NCBI RefSeq assembly: GCF_029227915.1
Contig: NC_079878.1
Location: 2,170,001-2,234,000 of the forward strand
Direction of reading: 5' to 3'
DNA length: 64,000 nt
Source: Hydractinia symbiolongicarpus
Taxonomy: Eukaryota > Cnidaria > Hydrozoa > Anthoathecata > Hydractiniidae
In this document: piece after piece, positions 1-13,545 of the stretch
Position numbering within the stretch: the stretch's first letter is position 1
Layout of the letters: the number at the start of each line of letters is the position of its first letter
The notes under the pieces: generated by a model
What the model was told of the DNA's origin: nothing
The model's database searches: none
What the model saw: only the letters and a program-made list of their open reading frames with translations
Position numbers and translations under genes: made by a program

Positions 1-1940
1 ACAAAATTCTTGTAGGATCTAAATTTAGAATCTCATTCCGTCATAAGGACAAGTATACACTGGGTGTCCAAAACTGCTAAACTTTTAACATCTCTTGATT
101 ATCTTTTGACTAATCTACCACAACCCACCCCTCTGCCTGATGTTTGATCAATCCCAGTGGAAAAGCTACGAATATACGCACTTGGTTTGATTGACAAACG
201 TTAAAAAATACTTTGACAAAATTAAATAAAACAAGCCTTAAATCCGCGGGAAAATCAACAAGAAATTTGCCTGTCGCTAGCTGTTACTACCACCACACAG
301 CTAAACAGCTAACATAATAATATATTTGTAGACATTGAGAATTTAATAATTTTCCGACGTTAACTTTTGGCACAAACCTCGCAATCATAATAATGCCTTT
401 AATATTCTTGAATCTAATACTTTTTTAAGATAGTTAGAAACCTCTGTGACAGCTATTTGCGTATTTCCAGCTTATTTGTTTATTTTGAAAATCTTTTTTA
501 CACGAAAGGCTGTACAGAAACAGACGAACCAAAAAACATCAAATGCCAAAAAAAAGAGAACAAAGAGATGACCAAGGCTCAGTTACAAATTTACAGGTTT
601 TAAAACAAGGCATGTCTATTTTACTGGTGAAGTTTAATAAATTCTATGAATAAGAAGCAGGTCCGCTGCTAAGCAACAACAAAAATTCCAGGTGGACGGT
701 AATTAGATATTGACGTCACTTAACGATTACCACTCCTTAGTGATCGTGTTCAACTTTTATAGATGTTAACTTGAAGTTACTAACGACAAGGACATGAAAA
801 CTTATACATTGTCTAAAGTTTACCTGCAGCCTTTCTAGTTCATATCGGCACTAAATCGCCGATGCTAACGTCAGTTCGATTTATGTGAAGTTGAACTTTC
901 AAACGCTCTCATTTTCCCCTTTCAATTTAACTGTTAATAGTGTACAGGAGCTTGCCACCACAACACGAAATTTTAACTTCCCAACGGTCTCGACTCCAAT
1001 GCCCTTTATTCTTTGACTTAAGAGAGTTAATAGCGCATCTTGATGCGTCAACTGCCAAGAAGGTCAGAGGGCAAACTGTGATCACACAACAATGTCATCT
1101 GTCCAAAATATTTTCAAATATATTCAAAATTTCTTTTTAATCTCGTGTACTATTTAAATTTTTTATATGTAGCAAACTTCCAGACCACATGCTTTAGTCA
1201 GTAAATTGTAAATTCATAGCAAACTCTTACGTTACAGGTGCAGTATATTTTACGTGCCTTTTTTTTAATTTGTTGATTTCATGTGGACTGTAAATGCACG
1301 CTGTTTGATGTTTAATATGTACCCATTTTAACTGTTTTTATATTTGTTTTTAGTCTAAAGATGATATGAAAATATATCACAAAAATAATTATTATTGCTG
1401 GTCGTATTTTTGGAATGTAAATAAAATTCTGATTATTCTTGATTTTCCAGGATAATGGAATCATTCCTAAGGAAAGGCCATGAACATCAGATGGGTATGT
1501 TCTGAGCAGTTCTCAACAAATGTGGATTCAACTTTTTGCTCACAATTGGCAAAATTCAATTTTTTAAATCATATAATTACAGAGGCACCCTCAAAACAAT
1601 GACTTTAGTTCCAAACCTTTTGAGAACTTTAGTAAATTCATAAATATATATAACAATCCCTACAATCCAACAATGTTTCAAGCTTTGAAATTCAAAAATT
1701 TTATACTGTTTTTCTGCAACGTGCTCTGTGCTCACAATGCAAGGAACAGAAGTATAATACTTATACGTCATAAATACATAGCTGCTAGGGTGAAGGATAA
1801 TAATATCTATTCAAAGTGTATACAACAACAAAAAAGAGAAGGCAATTAACTTTACGACGCAAAAATGACTATCAAGAAAAGATTCAGATTGGAACATGTG
1901 ACAGTCAGGGGGCAGTTAATTTATCATTGTGCCAACTTAC
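1..1940. other. Left-edge non-coding stretch (3' side of the NABP gene)
   Basis: AT-rich sequence with no exon I can support. The NABP gene runs leftward through here on the minus strand. Its next exon should begin by completing a Glu codon and continue with a conserved Phe-Cys-Met-Val-Tyr-type segment. I looked for this on the minus strand and did not find it, so the exon is either beyond the window edge or too diverged to recognise by eye. Short ORFs at 940-1140 and 1577-1771 have no protein-like character. Confidence 0.5.
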
Positions 1941-4900
1941 TCTCCAATCTTCTCCATAGTGCCAATTCTTCCAATGTACAAAGTTAATTGATTCTTCCAA
2001 ACTTGAGCATATCTAGATAGTAATCAGAAGTGAAGTTTCAGATGATAACTGAGTCATAGCTAACACAATCTAGATAAAATTGGCAGGTTTTTAATATATC
2101 CTAGTGGTGTTGCTTGTGGTGGTAGCGGTAGCAGTGATAGTGATTGTGATGCTGGCTGTGGTGGTGGTGGTGATAGTGATTGTGATGCTGGCTGTGGTGG
2201 TGGTGGTGATAGTGGTTGTGATGCTGGCTGTGGTGGTGGTAGTGATAGTGGTTGTGGTGTTTGCAATGATGGTTGTGGTGGTGGTGATGGTTGTGGTGGT
2301 GGTGATGGTTGTGGTGGTGGTGGTGGCAGTGGTGCCGGTTGCGGTGACGGTAGTGATGATGATGATTCTTTTAATGGTAGTTCCAATACATTTCTCCTTT
2401 CATACTTTGTTGCTGTGGCAACTTTGTTGACTCTTTTATAAAGGCTGCAAAAGAAACTTTGCAAGAAAATCTTCCCTTAACATCTCTAACAAATCACTGT
2501 TTAACCACTACTACACAGCGGCTTTCACTTTTTGATCACCTTACACTTCTGATTTTCCTTTTCATGCAAAGCACTTTCTCACAGTTAAAGTCAAAACTTT
2601 AAAACAGGTCCCCTGACTTAGCAAAAAGTAACTGCAATTCCTTTAAACTTTAAACTCACTAAATGTCTTAACCTCGATTGTTACGTGGTTAGGCGTGTTT
2701 TAAATAGGTTTTAAAGTAATTTTGAAATTAAACTACGATGTGAACACGTCTGTGCTTTAAAATTTTTAACATAAAACCTTTTTAACCACGGATGAAATAA
2801 AAAACAACACCTAAAACCTTAATATTGTGGTTTAATGTTTTAGGCACCAACATGTCAAATGAATTCTCAAAAATTTTGAGACACGTTTTGCACATTTTTA
2901 AAGCTTACCCATCACTTGTAAACCAGTTGATTTCATATGAGAGCGCATGGAAATTGTCTAGGAATGACGTGGTCATGCATAATTAGTGGATCTTTTAAGT
3001 CCAAAATTTTGATAAACCAAGAAAGATTTTTCAAAAAATAAAAAGATTCCTAGACAACTTTCCAAGCTCTTATATATGAAATCAACTTGTTTTAAGTGGG
3101 AGGTAAGCCTTAAGTTTAGAGAAGAAAAAAGCAAACGTTTCAAATTGGAAATTGATCTGTTTCAACAAAAAACCTTTGCCAAGCTTAACAGATCTGTTTA
3201 ACTCCATTTTGCAAAAGTATCTAGCCTTGATTTAGACACTATCTTCCAATTCAATTTGTCAAAAAACACGAAAGAAAAAAATTGAGACTTTTTTAGGTTT
3301 GTGAAGACTATTAATCTTATTTATCACTATTTCTTTTCAAAAGCTGAAGCTTTGTCGAAAGTATAGCATGAATTTTTTATAGTGAAACACATACATTTGT
3401 CAAAAAAATATCCAATTTAAAGGCGATTGCCAATTCAATGGCATGGGGCACATCAAGTCCGGGCATCCAGCCAAACGCATTCAAAATAAAGCGCTTTAAG
3501 TGATTCTCTTTGAACAGAGTGGTCTCACAAATGTAGAATAAATTACAGAACTTTTCCATTTTGTTGAAGTTTTTAAATTGAACAAAAATGGTAATGCAAG
3601 TCAAGGAAACAAATAATGAAAATAAATTAATAAATAAAATAACTACTACTGTGAAGCTGCAATTATTTAAACAAAGAGACCCTTAATATAAGAAATGACA
3701 TGAATATTTGCGTTGCTTTTTTGAAAAATGTTTACCATGACTTTTTTTTAATTTAATCCAAATTCCATTACTTTGCAGCTATCCTGTGAGAATTTCCAGA
3801 TTTCTTTTGTGGTATTAGTTTTTTTATCAGATTGCGAAGGTAATCCAGAGACAGATTTTTTTCAATTAATCTTAACAACATTCTCATCTTTTACTTCACT
3901 ACTCTTTTAAGATCCTACTGTTTTCGAAATATATGACACCTCTTCTTTACATTGTTGCATTAGTAGAAAAAGTGCTTGCTATCTAGACTTGCAAAAAAAA
4001 TTAAAATTTTAGCAGACTGGAAGATTTAATCCATTTTTAAACATATTTTAAATTAGCTTTAAAACTTAGGGTTTTCAGCAAGCATCTCTTTCTGTGTTAC
4101 ATCACTGACCTGTTTTTTTTACACCTGTATTAAAAATATATATAATTTAGAAAATTATATTATAAAACAAGTGTGAGACATATAGAGGTTTCAATAAAAT
4201 CAGATGAGATACAACCATGCTGTGATGTGTTGACAAAACCACCAAACAAAATGATTCTAATGTTTTAAATACGAGACAGAACCAATCAAACCCTAAACAA
4301 ACCGTGATATAACAGGAATAGGTTTTAGGTCCGTCATTTTTGTTATTGTTGTTGAAGTTAATAATTATAGCTTCATCACTTTTACACAAAAAAATTAAAA
4401 AAAATTCTATTGAATGAAGCAAAAGTCATAGTCATAGGCGGAGTCTCGGTTAATTCGGTTAATTCCGATGAGCCAAAAATATTGACCGATTGGAATTAAT
4501 AGAGTCAATAACAAAAACAAAAACAAGCCAACCAATGCATTCACTAAGCGTGATGCAATTTATCTGTCCAAGAGAATTTTTAATACTTTGCTTCTCATTT
4601 GAAATTCATGTAATTAGTATACACAAAATGATATTTATTTATTGGTTATCTATTGTCTATTAAAATTTGAGATAAATCAAGTAAAAAAAACTTATTAAAT
4701 AAATTTGTCGATTAAGGCTTGTGTGTGTAAAAGTGTTACTTGCTGTTATCAAATCATACCCTTTTGAAAATCTGATGATGTCACCTGGCTGCATTTGCGC
4801 ACCAAAGGCGTCCCATGCAGACATGTTGATGGAACCAGTCTTGTCAGATACGCGGACAGTCCTAATTTCATGACCATCTTTAGTCTTGTTTGGCTTACCT

Positions 4901-7900
4901 GAAAGATGAAAGAATAAAACTAAATATAAAAAACGTTCCATACTTTACAATAAAAAATGGATTTTTAAATTATTTAAAGAAAATGAAAGTTAAAATATTA
5001 ATTTCTCATTTTATTTCAAGCTAAATAAGTAATTTATGACCAGAGGATAAAAAAGAGGAGGGGTTACCTAAGGGGATTGGGATTCCAAAAAAACACTACC
5101 TTTTTGCATAATGAGATTTTTTATTTTTGAAAATTTAAACAGTTTAAAAATTAATTACCACAACTAAATAAGTAGTGGCAAGCAAGCTAGACCATAATGA
5201 CAACAATCTTAAGTTGTGTAAAATTTTTTGGCAAACCTATTAGAAAAACTTGTGTTCACTCTTAATTAATATTGTTTTTATAATTGCACCCTTAAATATT
5301 TGACAAGGCCATATCATACTGCTATTAACAGTTATGTGATGTAACTTAGATAGATTAAGTAGGCCTCAAGAAATAAAAACGTGATCAATGTCATGCTTCC
5401 CATAATTATTCAGTCACCTTACATTTAAGTGACTTAACTGACATAATGTGATTATTATGTTGGTATAAAGAAGATAATGATTTTAGGTGATGCAACTTTA
5501 GTATACTAATAATTAAATTTTTTTTTTTAAATTAGAGTCGGGTTCTTGTTGTCAGTTTCTATGCCTTCCTGTGATCTGAATTAATTGATAAATGGGACAT
5601 AATTTGATATTTTCCATGACTAACGTTACTGTCCTAAATCAATCAGCTGACACGGTCCATTTTTTAAGCATGACTGTAGGTCAAGAATTAAGAGTCTCAT
5701 TTTACCTGATACAGCAGGCGTACTATATATTAGGTCCACTATTTCACCTTTTCATTTGGCAGCATGAAACTCCACTAAACTGGTACAAAATTTAATAAGT
5801 ACTACTGTTCTTCTTCTGAATGCTTTTGAAATATATACGACTATTAACAACTACAAAATTCAGATGATTTAGGGCCGATAACAATTAAAAGTGGTAGGGG
5901 GATAGATGGCGAAATCCAAGGGCTAAGTTAGTCTTAAAATGCACAACCAAATATATACAAGAAGATGCAAGGACAGGGTGAAGAATTCAAGAGTTAGTCT
6001 GTAAATTCTTAGCATATGGCCAAAGTAATTTTTTTCATCTTGAGATCTATTGTTTGCAGTAGAAAACGCATTTCCATTAAAGCTTGAATTTTGTAGCTCT
6101 TCTCTATAAGATTAGGTTTCCATACGATTAGTTTTTTCTAGCTCATTAAATAACTTTACAAGGCACTCCTTAGAGATTCTTTTTCCTTTCCAAATATTTT
6201 TCCTGAAGCAGTCTAAGTAAAAATGTTGCATCTGTAGTGCTGGAGCAAAACAGAATTGTATCTGATCTATATCAGTTTCACTCTAAATAACTTATTAATC
6301 AATCTTTTAAAAAAATGATCAACCAACTTGAATTCTCTATTGTTATTTATTTCTAAGGCATCATCCATGCCTTTGAAATAGTTTACTACTACATTGACTT
6401 ACCATTCTTCATAATCTGATTGGAAGAACTTATAACATGCTCAACAAGTACAAATGTCACAATTCCATGCATTTTGAAAAAAGAACATTGTAGCTTGTAA
6501 ACAGGTTGTAATATTAAAGTTGACATAATTTGAGGAGACAGTTGTTAAAAAACCCACTTTTAGAGGAAATTTAAGGAGTTTTGAGAAAATCTTCTTGAAA
6601 ATTTTCTTGTAAATAAGCTTGTATAAGCCCTATATGTTTACTCACAAAATTTGATTGCTAACCAAGTTGCAGATCCAAAGTTACGAGTTTGTCAGCAAAA
6701 AATTAAGAGGCCTGGGACAAGCAAACAAGTGTCATTTTGGCAAAAAAAATATGTTAATCAATTAACCTTTATAATATCTATGCATTGATAAAGTTTGAAT
6801 GCACACCCCTTAACAGGTCTAAAATTAATGATGAAAAAAATGTCCAATTTGCTATTACTGAAATATGACATCATAATTCATGCAGCATAATTAATTCTGA
6901 AATTCTTTAAATGTGAATATCTTGAGACCGAAAAGAGCTTTATAAAAAATTTAAAAAGACCTGTTAGCTAACTTGTTAAGCTCTATAATATAAGTCCAAC
7001 ATCATTTTATACCTCGGGTTCCCTTTAAGTAAGTGTGGCACAAAGCTGTGCAGCTGGCCCTTCTACAGCATCACTGTCAGGTAAACTATCATTAACTTTT
7101 TTTTTACTTAACAAAAAACATTAATTGATGTCAGCTCAAAGGGAACTGTACTTCAACTGACATGTATATACTAGTTGTTTTAGAGAAAAAATATAAGTGA
7201 AAATGGAGACAATTATAATGAAAAGAAGGCTTGATCTACTTTTGGTGTTCATAAATCAGTTACAATAAAGAGCCTAATTGGCCAACTGGCTTCAACTTAA
7301 TTTTTTCTATTTGTCAACGCTGTATTAAATAAAATTATCTGCGACAAGTTTAAAGTGAATTCTATAAAGTAATCAGAAGTTATACAGAATTCTGGGATAC
7401 AGCATTTTTGCTTTTCATGTTTTATAAAACTTTAATTTTTATTTCAAAGAAACACAACAGAAGTAGAACAATGAATTTCATATCCAAAATATAATGTTGA
7501 GAAAAAAAAGCATTGTTGGTCAATTAATTATATAATCTAAATGCCACAATGTTTTTGGATTATAATAATAAATGTTTGTTCTTTTTAAAACATAGAGGGT
7601 GTGTTATCAACACATGCGTCTTTGTAAAACAGAAAAGCTTAGATATTACCAGAAACTGTCATGTAGTTTATGAAAACTACCAAAAAGACAAGCCATTGTC
7701 ACACACAATTCCTGTAACAGAAAAAACAATATTTCAGTACATACAATTGTCAAACCGAATGATTTCCTTTATCATTTAAAATTTTAATTCTTCTATCAAA
7801 TCACAGTAACATCTTTTATCGATTTAATTTAAAAAAATTACTTTTCACCTTTTGCATTTTAATAATTTCCCTTTGCAATAACCAGATAAAAAGACAAAAC

Positions 7901-10900
7901 AAGGTATTGTTCCTTCCCCTCTCATAGTCAAATCAAGAGCTGTTGACCATGGATTTCAATTTAACAACAGATTGCCTCTTAGACTCTGACTCCTCCTCCT
8001 TTTCTCTGAAGAATCTTTCCTATTTCCCAAAGAATTTTTCTTTTTTCATAACGGAAATTGGTCATTAACAGCCTTAAATTATCCCCGCCCCTTATATGAT
8101 GCTAAAAAAAAATATTTTTTTTTTTTTTACTTTTTCGTTATATATTAACTTGTGTAAATATTTCCACCTCATCCCAGTTTTCATCACCTTATTTGTTACA
8201 AACTCGCACACAAATTTTTTTTGGTTATGTTACAGCCTTTTTTTATTGAAATTTGTTTGTGTTGACAAATAATAGCTGATGTTATTTGTTACTTGTTTGC
8301 ACACCAGTGTTTTAACAAAGCCTTGTTAGAATGTTCAAGTGCTAATGTGAATTGGAAATACTGTGTTACCTAGTGCCTATTTTCGTCTCAACTAGAAAAA
8401 AGCTTACTTGCAACAAAGAATCTGTACAATTTTGCAAAGAAAAACTGATTTTTGTGCAGAAACCTATACATATATCTCGATTTATTGCAGCAATTACTTA
8501 AAAATGCTGACAAATATGACTCCTTTTATGAAAAAAAAGTAGAATATATTTTGTTGCATGAATATAAGACAAAGACTTTAATTTTGAAAAATACCCTTGT
8601 TTTCCTAGATTGTCAAGCACTCCGTGCTTGATTGCCCTATTTAAAAAGCAAACCCCTGGAATTTGTGTACTTGGTCACACAGAGTTTCTGCCACCTCGTG
8701 TTGCACGCTGATTCCAGCATGTTGTACTGGACATCACACAACATTTTGAGCACATGATATGAATGATGCACCAAGTCATTGTTATATTTTTAGTACAATA
8801 GTAATGGTAAAATTTTTGAATAGCGTTGTTAGTCTCCTGATGTGCACCTAAACTTTGTTTAACATGGATGAAAAACTATACATGTAAACAACAAGGAGAC
8901 AAATTTATATAATAATATATAATATATAACATATAAAGTATAGTCTGTCTTGTTTTTTTTAGCTTTTATCCTTTCTATTTAAGCGATAAAAAAGACTTTT
9001 TATCACTAAAAATATTTTTATGCGAAATATGTAAAATTATGTAACACTATGTTAACATTTACATGACCTACTATTAGTTCGCAAAGTTTAATTCAATTCG
9101 GTTCGCACTGATGGCAAATTTTGATAAATGAGCATTCCAGATGTCGGAAAATGCATTTTCCATTGTATGAGCGAAGCCTTTTTTTTCGAATAAACAAACA
9201 TTTGTTAACAATGGAATTGAAATCAGCATAAAGCAACACCTATTTTTTGTTATTCTGATATTTAAGCAAAAGCCCACCATGCGTTCTTACAGTCTTTTTC
9301 AGGAATATTTAAGAAGGTGTGTGATGATTCGCACGTGTAAATCAAGTAATGCCTCAAGTAAACATGTAAATTAAGTGTGGTGTAAACATGCAAAGGAAGT
9401 TATGCGTGCAATACGGGCTCCAAGATTGATCTTTGTTGCGCATTATTTTGCGGTAGAAAAGTGGGGGACGTTTTGAATGGTGAACCCTAAACATGATGAT
9501 CGAGCGTCTACACATAGCGACTCTCTCAATCTTAACTTCCTTTTCTACATATCCGAAATAGTATGCATGACTATACTGTCATTTTCATAAATTTATTGTT
9601 TATTTTTCAGGTTATCACAAGCAAATAAGCAAAAATATGTTTCGTTTTCAAATTAAAAAAAATCTTTATCCAAGTGGCTTAAATAAAACTTCAAAATTCA
9701 TTCAGAATATTCAGCTACTTTTAACAAAGTTTATATAGAACTTGTTTAAATTGTTTGAATAACACTTGCGGTATAAAGAAAAGAATCCATTAAATTCAGA
9801 CCTGCTATGGTTTCCAATTGTTTTGTCAAATGAAGAAATAACCTACAATTATATCCATGATAAAATGCCTGTTCCGCCTATAAGTGCAGTTTTGCAGACT
9901 TGATTTATTCCTGCTCAATCAGCGTTCACCCCCGCATTAGTTAAGAACCACATGGCTGAATTTCTTGTGTAAGACCTGGTTACCAACGACGAAGAGGCCA
10001 AGCAAAAGAGATTTATGTCTCTATAGTTCTTTTAACTAAGTCAGGAGTTGGTAAATTAGCTAGGAAGGTCAGGTCAGCTATGAATAGGCTTCTTCGTGGT
10101 TTAAAAGGACCAGGACTATTCCAAAATTCTGAGATCTGAAAGTGTCTGACCAAGACGGAAATCTATCGGACGTTTTGTCCGACGAAAGTTTGAAAGGAGC
10201 TACAGAGGAGTCAGGAAAGGTCTCAGCCTTGTTCGCATTATTTGACATGGCTAAAAAACAAATTTTGCCAGCACACAAAAAATCAAAATGGGCGTAATCA
10301 TGCTTTTCAACGATAATAACATTATTTTAACGCTAATTATTACTATCGTCTTAACATTATCATCATTAAAAAAAATTTGTATTAGCGTTATTAACGTTAT
10401 AGCGTTAATTGTTAGCACTAAAGCATTAATATTAGCGCTTGAAAACGCTAAGTGTTTGTTATTAAATTCCCCTGGACAGTCACATTTTTCTAAAAAAAAT
10501 TCTGTTCACTGAAGGTTTGTTTGGGCGGATTATTTTAGTCGCCTATACGTTCTAACGATATCGAAATAGGTCTGAGTATGGCACTGTTTATTTGAAAAAC
10601 CCTGGGCCAATAGGGTTAAGTAAGATGAGAAAAATTGCTTTATTACTTTTGAAACAGCACTTGCAAAATATAACTTTCTGCATAAGTAAAGATTTTTTTA
10701 CCTTGACAGCTAGTTGATTTATTAATTAATTAACATATAACCCTCCCCCCACCCTGCAAAAAAAAAGATTACCCTAACATTTTTTTGCCAAGACAAATTT
10801 TTTCCTTTTTTTCTTTGCAACAAAACATTATTAATACACCTCTTCACAGTTTTGTTTGGTCATGCGCAAACTCACATTGCTATATAGTATCGAAATTAAA

Positions 10901-13076
10901 TATGGCTACCTATGGTAGGTAAACAAAGCTAGCCACAGTCTAAAGTAATGAATAAGTTAGTAGATTTGATGCAATTTTACTTGTAAATACCATGTCAATT
11001 AATCGCTGTTCATTACGCTCCTGTCCTACCATTTATGTCAACGTTTCTTTTTATTATACACCTTAATGCGCAATGTTGGCGATGCTTATTATCTCCTTGA
11101 GAATTAATTGGTTTTCAGCATTAATTTACGGATTATTGGCTCGTATTGCGGGTGATAACTAGTTCTCAGTGCATGTTCCACAAAATAAAATTCCCTGGGA
11201 AGTAAGTACTAGGCTTATCGAATCTAGCAATCAGATGTTTTTTAATCAAAAGGGGAGCGCCAAAGTGAAAGCAAAACACTCTGCATGGTAACATTTGCTG
11301 AGCACATGTTTTTTAAAAAATATGAATGAGAATATTATTATCATTTCCGCTTGTGGTCTGTAAATTCCTTAAAAAACTCCTTAAAAAACTTTAAAAAATA
11401 TTTACAACTATTTTGTTCTTTCAAAGCTATTGACTGCTACCGCCCTTTGAAACCAAAAGTTTACCTACCAAAGCTATTTGATCACGTGATACATTGAGCA
11501 ATGATTGATATTTTACGGAATGGAATAGCGCGAAATATTGACACTGTGAAGAGGTGTATTAATTGTATGCCTAAAGTGAATAGACAAGACAAAATATGCT
11601 TGCTGTTGTAGCACACTCCCATCGCTGTTGACACAAATTGAAAAATTAAAAATCGCAAACCTGGACACAGCGGAAACAATTTGGATTTTGGCCTATGGCA
11701 ATTGCTTTTATGACAAGATTAATATATGTAGGTGTTTGTGACTTATCATCACCCTTGTTCCAAGACAATAAAGTTTACAGCATAATAAAAGTAAGTTTGT
11801 CACAAAACAATTTTGCAATATTCCATGCACTTTTCAGTAGCTTGTCCTTAGTTGGAGCAAGAAATTATTTACCCAATTGGGGGCATGTCTTACTTATTTA
11901 GCCTATGATCCGCCAACTCTGTGAATCCGATAACTCCGTGAAACTGCTTTCAAAGCCTACAACAACTTACCACAGCTCTGTCTACCATTTTTAATGAATA
12001 AATTTGATTCAGGGGGTTTGATACTACCACTTAATCATTTTAGGGGTGTCGGAACTCGCGCATGACAAAAACTTGGCGGTAAGTTCAGCTGGCTACACCT
12101 TTTTGTGATTTTCAAGTCAAGCGCGATGGTGGTGAATTTTTTATATATATTGTTATCTCAGTTAATTGATTATAACTATGGTCATGTTATATATATATGC
12201 CTTTTCTGAGGGTCCAATGATTCGAGAATGTATTCTAATGAAATCTAATTTCTAATGTTTTCTTTGCTACTCATCAGAAAGCAAACGTGTTCTTCAAATT
12301 TCTCGAAGTTGAAGGATCCATCACGGCATTATTGGATGATAGTACATGTCGGATCCGGCTTATTTATCCACAAATAAATGTTTTTTTTTCTTGTCATACC
12401 CCCCGAACGGTCCGCGACAGATAGCGCTACGATAATAAAAGTTTGAAATAACCAACAATATGGATATAAGGACGTTAAATGTGTTTTTTTCACGGAGTTG
12501 GCAGATCATACGCTAAGCAGTGAGGACCCACTTGATCAGGTATGAGTTTACCATAACAATAGAAATTGGTTCTGCTTATATACAGTGTCGCGTTGCTTGT
12601 TATGCAGCATGTGAAGAATGATGTATAATTATGCCTCACACAAATAAATAAACAATAGCTACCGCAAATTTTTTGCATGGTTTTAAAAGTTGGGTTGACA
12701 CAGGACAACTCTTGTGACTTTCCTGCACCTAAATTTGCAGCTGTCCCTGACTGGGCATTGAAGGTTTGAATCTTCCATAAAACCTACTTTTTAAGAAAAG
12801 CTTTCAGCTTTCACAAACGATGTAGCTAAACTTGCATAAAAAGACTTCACCAGAAAAACCCCCACCCGCCAACCTCCAAGGCGTAAACATCAGCAATCGA
12901 ATTGCCATTGGGGGATGCAAGCATTTAGGGAAAAGCTGATCAATATAGTCTCGTGGAAAATAGTTTATTGTTAAACAGAAGCAAAACTTACCAATTTCTA
13001 TCACAATAAAAACCAAATAGACATTTTTACATCCAGGCCTTAGGTCTTTTAAGTAACTGACCTTTTCTTCTGCCAT
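1941..13076 (-). CDS. NABP2: SOSS complex subunit B (NABP1/NABP2-type OB-fold ssDNA-binding protein), 5' part, three exons
   Basis: Family role: single-stranded-DNA-binding subunit of the SOSS complex (with INTS3 and INIP), acting in the nucleus in double-strand-break repair. Exons are 13076-12992, 4898-4760 and 2012-1941. All junctions are GT-AG and the phases agree (1, 2, 2). The start is ATG at 13076, giving [15 protein letters not shown], close to the vertebrate N-terminus. Exon 2 carries the OB-fold core [20 protein letters not shown] and ends at the conserved [10 protein letters not shown]. Exon 3 continues LTLYIGRIG and MEKIGE. About 99 residues of the usual ~200 are seen; the rest of the OB fold and the disordered tail are missing to the left. 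The introns are about 2.7 and 8.1 kb and packed with repeats. Identity to the NABP1/2 family is secure, but the choice between paralogues 1 and 2 is not meaningful here. Confidence 0.88.
2104..2345. repeat. GTG/GTT-rich trinucleotide tract in NABP intron 2
   Basis: A tract of about 240 bp of imperfect GTG, GTT and GAT triplets containing longer near-identical units (a Gly-Trp-rich or Pro-rich pattern depending on frame). It leaves ORFs open on both strands: Pro-Ser-Gln-rich on minus, Val-rich on plus. These are by-products of the repeat, not genes. It lies between NABP exons 2 and 3. Confidence 0.85.
2902..3109. mobile_element. Fold-back MITE-like element, arms about 64 bp
   Basis: The arm at 2902-2965 (TTGATTTCATATGAGAGC...) is the imperfect reverse complement of 3045-3108, which contains GAAATCAACTTG. 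About 80 bp of unrelated sequence lies between. There is no ORF and no clear target-site duplication. It lies within NABP intron 2. Confidence 0.6.
3110..4759. other. NABP intron 2, remainder
   Basis: AT-rich intron sequence with poly-A and poly-T runs. ORFs at 3377-3604 and 4147-4422 (minus) lack recognisable domains and are treated as chance. Confidence 0.5.
6690..6960 (+). repeat. Dispersed repeat, inverted copy at 21830-22090
   Basis: The stretch including TATCTATGCATTGATAAAG, CCTTAACAGGTCTAAAATTA and TAAATGTGAATATCTTGAGA reappears as its reverse complement at 21830-22090, with scattered mismatches. It has no ORF. It is probably an old non-autonomous element; the ends were not defined by eye. 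Confidence 0.65.
9290..10175 (+). repeat. Dispersed ~870-bp repeat, inverted copy at 25438-26285
   Basis: Matching blocks in inverted order include the GGAATAtTtgAgtAGGTGTG-like block (9300), AAAAGTGGGGGACGTTTT (9459), the CATGATGATCGAGCG block (9495), the TAGTTAAGAACC block (9938) and a CCAAGACGGAAATCTATC block (10150). Both copies have a pyrimidine-rich tract plus CAG before a Cys-rich reading frame. This copy has an early stop in that frame, while the copy near 26052-26285 stays open. It is either a decayed transposable element or duplicated gene fragments. Confidence 0.7.
11904..12510. mobile_element. Terminal-inverted-repeat element, about 607 bp, non-coding
   Basis: The left end TATGATCCGCCAACTCTGTG and the right end (reverse complement TATGATCTGCCAACTCCGTG) match at all but two of 20 positions. 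The inside has no ORF of note. Target-site duplication is unclear. It is probably a MITE lying about 480 bp downstream of NABP exon 1, inside the intron. Confidence 0.6.
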
Positions 13077-13152
13077 CTTGAAATTGTCTGATGCGGGTTC
13101 TTTTCTCGGAAATGTGAAGATGAGAGAACTCAGGGGCAGACCAAAAGGCTTA

Positions 13153-13545
13153 GGGGCTGTTCATAGGCGGGCTGGCTCGGCTAGCCGGGGTGATTTTCAT
13201 CTCGTGTTCATATGAAGTTTTTTACATCTCGGACAGCCGGGATGGAAAAGTTGTTTACATTTCACAACAGATTTATAAACAGACAAAAGAATTTTTTAAA
13301 TCCATTGTTAATTTCATCTCGCCTGTATAAACACATTTTATTTCTTTATGCGTTTCTTAAGAACAGCGAGATCCCGGCTGACCGAGATCTCGGTACAAAC
13401 AAGCGAGATTTCGGCAAGGCGGGCTGGCTCGGTTATCATATGAACACATTTTTATTTTCTCATGTGTTTCTTAATAGCAGCGAGATCCCGCTCAACCGAG
13501 CCAGCCCGGTCAACTGAGCCAGCCCGCCTCCATATGAACATCCCC
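13153..13545. mobile_element. MITE with TTA target duplication (PIF/Harbinger-like)
   Basis: The left end GGGGCTGTTCATA followed by GGCGGGCTGGCTCGG is mirrored by the right end, whose reverse complement reads GGGGATGTTCATATGGAGGC then GGGCTGGCTC. TTA flanks both ends (13150-13152 and 13546-13548), the length expected for PIF/Harbinger elements. The interior repeats the CGAGATCCCG and GAGCCAGCCCG motifs. It lies 77 bp upstream of the NABP start codon and so may sit in that promoter. No transposase is encoded. Confidence 0.75.

Larger units (their letters stand above)
4899..12991. other. NABP intron 1 (about 8.1 kb), repeat-rich
   Basis: The donor at 12991 and acceptor just before 4898 bound this intron; the G|GT codon split is consistent. 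Contents seen: a dispersed repeat at 6690-6960, another at 9290-10175 and a terminal-inverted-repeat element at 11904-12510, with AT-rich sequence elsewhere. No conserved coding exon was recognised in either strand. Confidence 0.7.

Noticed and set aside
2060-2464. Proline-rich minus-strand ORF of 134 codons
   Set aside because: Produced by a GTG/GTT triplet repeat; the opposite strand is equally open; it lies between two confirmed NABP exons in an intron.
10288-10512. Hydrophobic plus-strand ORF resembling a membrane peptide
   Set aside because: It comes from AACGCTAAT/TTAGCGTTA-type quasi-palindromic AT repeats within a NABP intron.
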